Source: Hyperoodon ampullatus (taxonomy: Eukaryota > Chordata > Mammalia > Artiodactyla > Ziphiidae). Taken from it: DNA of 64,000 bases. This document shows positions 60,106 through 64,000 of the stretch, one piece after another; position 1 is the first letter of the stretch, and the number at the start of each line of letters is the position of its first letter. A model generated the notes under the pieces. That model saw only the letters and a list, made by a program, of their open reading frames with translations. It was not told the origin of the DNA and ran no database searches. The DNA lies in NCBI GenBank assembly GCA_949752795.1, contig OX457074.1:34023980-34087979 (forward strand), in the 5' to 3' direction. Both the position numbers and the translations under genes were made by a program.

Positions 60106-61150
60106 ATTAGTATGCAAGCAAAAAGACAATGGAACAGAAAACTGTCCATCCAGAATTCTACACCCAGCAAAAATGCCTTTGAAAAATAATGATGAAATAA
60201 AAATGTTTTCAGGCATTCAGAAGCTGGAATAATTGATTGCCAGCCAACCCACGCTGTAAGAAAAATTAAAGGAAGTCCTTCAGGCAGAAGAAAAATGCTA
60301 CCAGATGGAAATATGGATCAACACAAAGGAATGAAGAACACAGGAAATGATAACTACACTAAATATATAAGGTAATTTCTTACTGTTTAAATCCTTTTAA
60401 AAGGTAATTATTTAAGCGACAAAAAAAAACTTGTGTGGTTGAGGTTTATAACGTACTATGAACATAAAATGAATGCAGCTAATAGCAGGAAGTTGGAGGG
60501 AAGAAATGGAAAGTTCTTATCTGTACCTAAACTAGCGCAGTACCACTTGAAGCTAGACTGTGATAGGTTAAAAAAAATGTAATGTAAACCTTAAGGCAAC
60601 CACTAAAATAAAACCACAAAGAATTATGCCTAATAAGCCACCAAAGTTGTTAAAATATTGATATGGATATCAGTATTGCTATTTTATTTATTTATTTATT
60701 TATTTATGGCTGTGTTGGGTCTTCGTTTCTGTGCGAGGGCTTTCTCCAGTTGGGGCGAGCAAGGGCCACTCCTCATCATGGTGCGCGGGCCTCTCATCGT
60801 TGCAACCTCTCTTGCTGCGGAGCACAAGCTCCAGACGCGCAGGCTCAGTAGTTGTGGCTCACGGGCCCAGCCGCTCCACGGCATGTGGGATCATCCCAGA
60901 CCAGGGCTCGAACCCGTGTCCCCCGCATTGGCAGGCAGATTCTCAACCACTGCGCCACCAGGGAAGCCCTCAGTATTGCTATTGATTAATATCAACATTT
61001 ATTGATATGGATATCCATATTGACATTGATAAATATAGTCAACTCATCTAAAACAAGGTAGAAAATGAGGAAAAAGAGAAAAAGAAAATATGGACAAAGA
61101 GAAAACTAATAGCCAGATGATAGATTCAGACCTAAAGTTATCAAAGACAC
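60106..61150 (+). mobile_element. Ancient L1M internal fragment, split by a SINE
   Basis: Plus-strand L1: 'ccatccagaattctacaccc', 'agaaaaattaaaggaagtcc', 'ttcaggcagaagaaaaatgc', 'accagatggaaatatggatc' and 'ggcaaccactaaaataaaac'. The same region is present in antisense at 34610-34720. Opposite orientation to the L1 piece directly to its left. Confidence 0.75.
60684..60969 (-). mobile_element. Longer CHR-type SINE
   Basis: (TTTA)n tail, then a longer body ('ggctgtgttgggtcttcgtt') and the common head ending 'ccaccagggaagccc'. B box complement 'gggctcgaacccgtgtcccc'. Perfect 14-bp duplication 'tcagtattgctatt' at 60670-60683 and 60970-60983. Confidence 0.95.
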
Positions 61151-61639
61151 ATTAAGTGTAAACGGTCCTGTATGAGCACAGCAATGTTCCTTGTAATCCT
61201 TTCTGGTGGTTCTTTCCTCAGGTCGTTCTTCCAGGTAGTTTCTTCACAGCTGTTCTCTGATCAGTGCTCACCTGAATCCTAGGTGAGACTCCTCTGCAGG
61301 TCTCTGCAGTTCTGTCTCTCTGTAGCCCTCTTTCCCAGTCCACTCTGTCTTGGGAACACTAGCCATGTTGGCTTCCCTGAATCCTCAGCTCTGTCTGTTC
61401 AACTCAGGGAGTCCACTGGGCTCCCCCAGGTTCCCTGTGCTGTGTTCTGGAAACTCAAGCTGCACGTTAAGAAAACCTTAGGGCTCACCTCCTTCATATC
61501 CTGCCTTTCAGGGATCATGGTTCTTCATCACTTAAGATTGTGTCTTGCAAACTGTTGTTTCATATATTTTATTGGTTTTTTAGTTTGTTTCAGGTGGGAG
61601 GGCAAATTCCATTTCTGTTACTACACCTTGGTCAGAAGC
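61151..61639. other. Probable old L1 3' UTR-like sequence
   Basis: 'tttgtttcaggtgggagggc' and 'tgttactacaccttggtcag' resemble a section found in old L1 copies. The rest is C/T-rich and unassigned. The 128-codon plus frame (61283-61669) runs through it. Confidence 0.35.
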
Positions 61640-62330
61640 AGAAATCAGTTTATTCCTTTTTATTGCTGACAGTATTCCATTGTACGGCTGTACTATAGTT
61701 TGTTTATCCATTTATGTATTGACAGTCTAGGTTGTTTCCAGTTTTGGGCAATTACAAACAAAGCTTCTATAAGCATTGATGCATGGCTTTTTGTGGGAAC
61801 AAGAATTCTCAATTCACTTGGATAAAGAAGTGATATTACTTGGTCATTTGGTAAGGGTATATTTAATTTTATAAGAAACTGCCAAATTATTTCTTAGAGT
61901 GGCTGTACCATTTGACATTCCCACCAAAAATCTGTGAGGGTTCCAATTGTTCTACATTCTTGCCAGCACTTGGTATTGTAAGTTGTTTGGTTATGGATTT
62001 ATTTTTAGTCATTCTAATGCATGGATGGTGGTATCTCATTGTGGTTTTAATTAGCACTTTCCTAATGGCTAACGATGTTGAGCATCTTTCTGTATGCTTA
62101 CTTGTCATCTGTATGTCTTTTTTGGGGAAATGTCTGTTCAGAATTTTTACCCATTTTAGAAAAATTGGGTTTCTGTTTTCATATTCTTGAGTTTTGAGTG
62201 TTCTTTATGTATTATGGATACAAATCCTTTATCAGATGTTACTTGCAAATATTTTCTCCCAGTCTATGTCTTGTCTTATGTTTCATTTGAAAATCTTCCC
62301 TTTTAGAGGGAGCCAAGTTGTTTAGAAGAC
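61640..62330 (-). mobile_element. L1 ORF2 carboxy-half fragment
   Basis: Antisense: 'ttattgctgacagtattcca', 'ggttgtttccagttttgggc', 'cattcccaccaaaaatctgt', 'tcttgccagcacttggtatt' and 'atttctcccagtctatgtc'-like. Confidence 0.8.
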
Positions 62331-62999
62331 TGAGTTAGAAGTGTAACTTTATTAATATCCCCAAACCATTTATTGACTAATAAAAAAACATTTTAAGAAT
62401 GGTAATTTTTACCCCCAGAAATTTAATGTCATTTTACCTCTGTGTTACTGAGTAAATTTTGACAGAGAATTTATTACTGTAACAACATCAGGGCATTTAT
62501 ATTCTCTTTCTCATTTGGCTACTAGTTCTGTGATCTCAAATGTCTTTAATTTCTCCAGACTCAACTTCCTCAGCAGAAAATGTTCAACTTTGAATGTAAG
62601 CTTTTCAAAGTTACCAGCTCAGAATGCGATAATGTTCTCCATTAATAACTTTCCCGGAAGTTATCATTTTGTCTTGTTCTGTTTTTTCACTTTCATAATA
62701 ACATGAGTACCTTTTGTTACAAATGATCTTCATGTATTTTTTTATTTCTGTGATTTAAATAACTTGAGGACTAGAAATGCATAAGCAAATAAAGAGGGGA
62801 AGAGAATGCGAAAGGGAAGAGATTTTACATTTTATCAAGGGAAAACATCAGCACTTAACTTGTTTTTAAAAATTCCACTTGAACAAGATAATGTTATTGA
62901 TAGACATAGATAGTACATTACTTCAGAAATAGCACACAAAATATTTAGGAGGGGCACTGGAGTTATAATGATAGGTCAATTAAATTAATCATTTTATTA
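62331..62999. other. Unassigned sequence
   Basis: No gene or confident repeat recognised. Confidence 0.3.
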
Positions 63000-63098
63000 A
63001 GTTGGGATATAAAGTATGTTTTGAGAAAAATTCAATTCTAGCATCTTTTTCTCCATTTTATTATGAAAAGTTTTCAATGTACAAAAAGGTTGCAAGAA

Positions 63099-63310
63099 GG
63101 GCTTCCCTGGTGGCGCAGTGGTTGAGAGTCCGCCTGCCGATGCAGGGGACACGGGTTCGTGCCCCGGTCTGGGAGGATCCCACGTGCCGCGGAGCGGCTG
63201 GGCCCGTGAGCCATGGCCATTGAGCCTGCGCGTCCGGAGCCTGTGCTCCGCAACGGGAGAGGCCACAACAGTGAGAGGCCCATGTAACGCAAAAAAAAAA
63301 AAAAAAAAAA
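63099..63310 (+). mobile_element. CHR-1-type SINE, young
   Basis: Starts 'gggcttccctggtggcgcag', has A box 'tggcgcagtgg' and B box region 'gggttcgtgcccc', and ends in a long A-run. Perfect 16-bp duplication 'aaaaaggttgcaagaa' at 63083-63098 and 63311-63326. Cleanest copy in the window. Confidence 0.97.
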
Positions 63311-63386
63311 AAAAAGGTTGCAAGAATTTTACAGCAAAGGTCCCTATACCTACTGCATAGATTCTATAATTAACATTTTACTGGAT

Positions 63387-63660
63387 TTCTTTTTTTATAT
63401 AAAGAAATCTATAAATATTTATATCTATCTATATATCTATATATATTTTTATATATTTATAATATATAAATATTATATTTATATAATAAATAAATTATAA
63501 AAATTTATTACATAAATAAATTTATATAATTTATTTATTATATAAATAATTATTTATATAATTTATGAAAATTATATAAATATTTAAATTATATAAAAAT
63601 TATATAAAATTTTTATTATATAAATAAAAGACATATAGATTTCTTTTATTATATATTTAT
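63387..63660. repeat. AT-rich low-complexity tract
   Basis: About 270 bases of almost only A and T in irregular 'tatataaa'-type units, within the L1 3' UTR. Partly palindromic. Confidence 0.95.
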
Positions 63661-64000
63661 TCATATATCCATCCTGCTACCATCTACCAATCCACCTTAT
63701 TTTCTCGTGCATTTTTAAAGCTAGAGGATTTTTAAAATTTGAGTATTTATCACAGAGAAAACTTCTGGTTGTATGATGAGATTACTAACACATACTGATT
63801 TCTAACACATATTCATCCATCAAAAACAAAACAAAGCAAAACAAAACATCCTGCTAAATCCTGCTAAGTTTCCCAAACCTGGGGAGTTCTCCAAAGAAAC
63901 AAACTCAGGACTCCTGGACCCCACCTCTGCATCTGGGGTGAGTCTAGTATCTGAATTACCCACACCCCCTCCTCCTTAGCTCCAAGAGTGTTTGAATGAG

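Larger units (their letters stand above)
63000..63730 (-). mobile_element. L1 3' UTR fragment with SINE and AT expansion
   Basis: Antisense: 'gttttcaatgtacaaaaagg' then, after the SINE, 'ttgcaagaattttacagcaa', 'ggtccctatacctactgcat' and 'aattaacattttactgg', an AT-rich expansion, then 'tatatccatcctgctaccat'. Consistent with an old L1 3' UTR. Confidence 0.65.

Overview
This window looks like intergenic or deep-intronic nuclear DNA of a toothed whale or close cetacean relative. The main evidence is 13 tRNA-derived SINEs of the CHR-1/CHR-2 type. The best preserved (12.9, 24.6, 54.5, 56.5, 59.7 and 63.1 kb) share a near-identical body, poly(A) tails and clean target-site duplications. The rest is standard mammalian repeat content: cetartiodactyl L1 3' ends, ancient L1M, L2, MIR, hAT and mariner pieces and a MaLR LTR. 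I find no intact protein-coding gene, no RNA gene, no CRISPR array and no bacterial or viral gene cluster. Nearly all long open frames are translations of SINEs, L1 or L2 read from shadow frames.

Layout: 0-11 kb is ancient LINE material (L2, degraded L1 on both strands, a 57-bp mariner remnant, a hAT element). 11-13 kb is largely repeat-free apart from a MIR. 13-18.3 kb is a dense nest: an L2 LINE hosts a MER5A-like element, an RPS27 processed pseudogene and a SINE, followed by an L1 hosting a SINE and a short retrocopy hosting another SINE. 18.6-19.4 kb holds an L1 end and a MaLR LTR. 19.4-24.6 kb is mostly unique sequence with a GC-richer, repeat-free block near 23.4-23.8 kb that could be a conserved regulatory element. 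24.6-32.7 kb mixes SINEs, hAT, MIR and L1 ends with a possible terminal exon or retrocopy on the minus strand near 28.1-28.5 kb. 32.8-35.6 kb is one long degraded minus-strand L1. 36-41 kb contains L2, MER20-like and MIR pieces, a homeodomain-motif-rich block near 38.6-38.9 kb and a G-run/TG/CG tract at 40.8 kb. 42-47.3 kb is old L1, L2 and MIR. 47.9-52 kb is mainly unassigned. 52.5-64 kb is a continuous patchwork of mostly minus-strand L1 fragments hit by five young SINEs.

Nothing works together here as a pathway. The biology is the layered record of L1-driven retrotransposition, plus a few unique blocks that may be regulatory. Repeat family names rest on my recognition of consensus features, not on a database search, so subfamily labels are approximate. 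Edges without a clear target-site duplication are accurate only to tens of bases.
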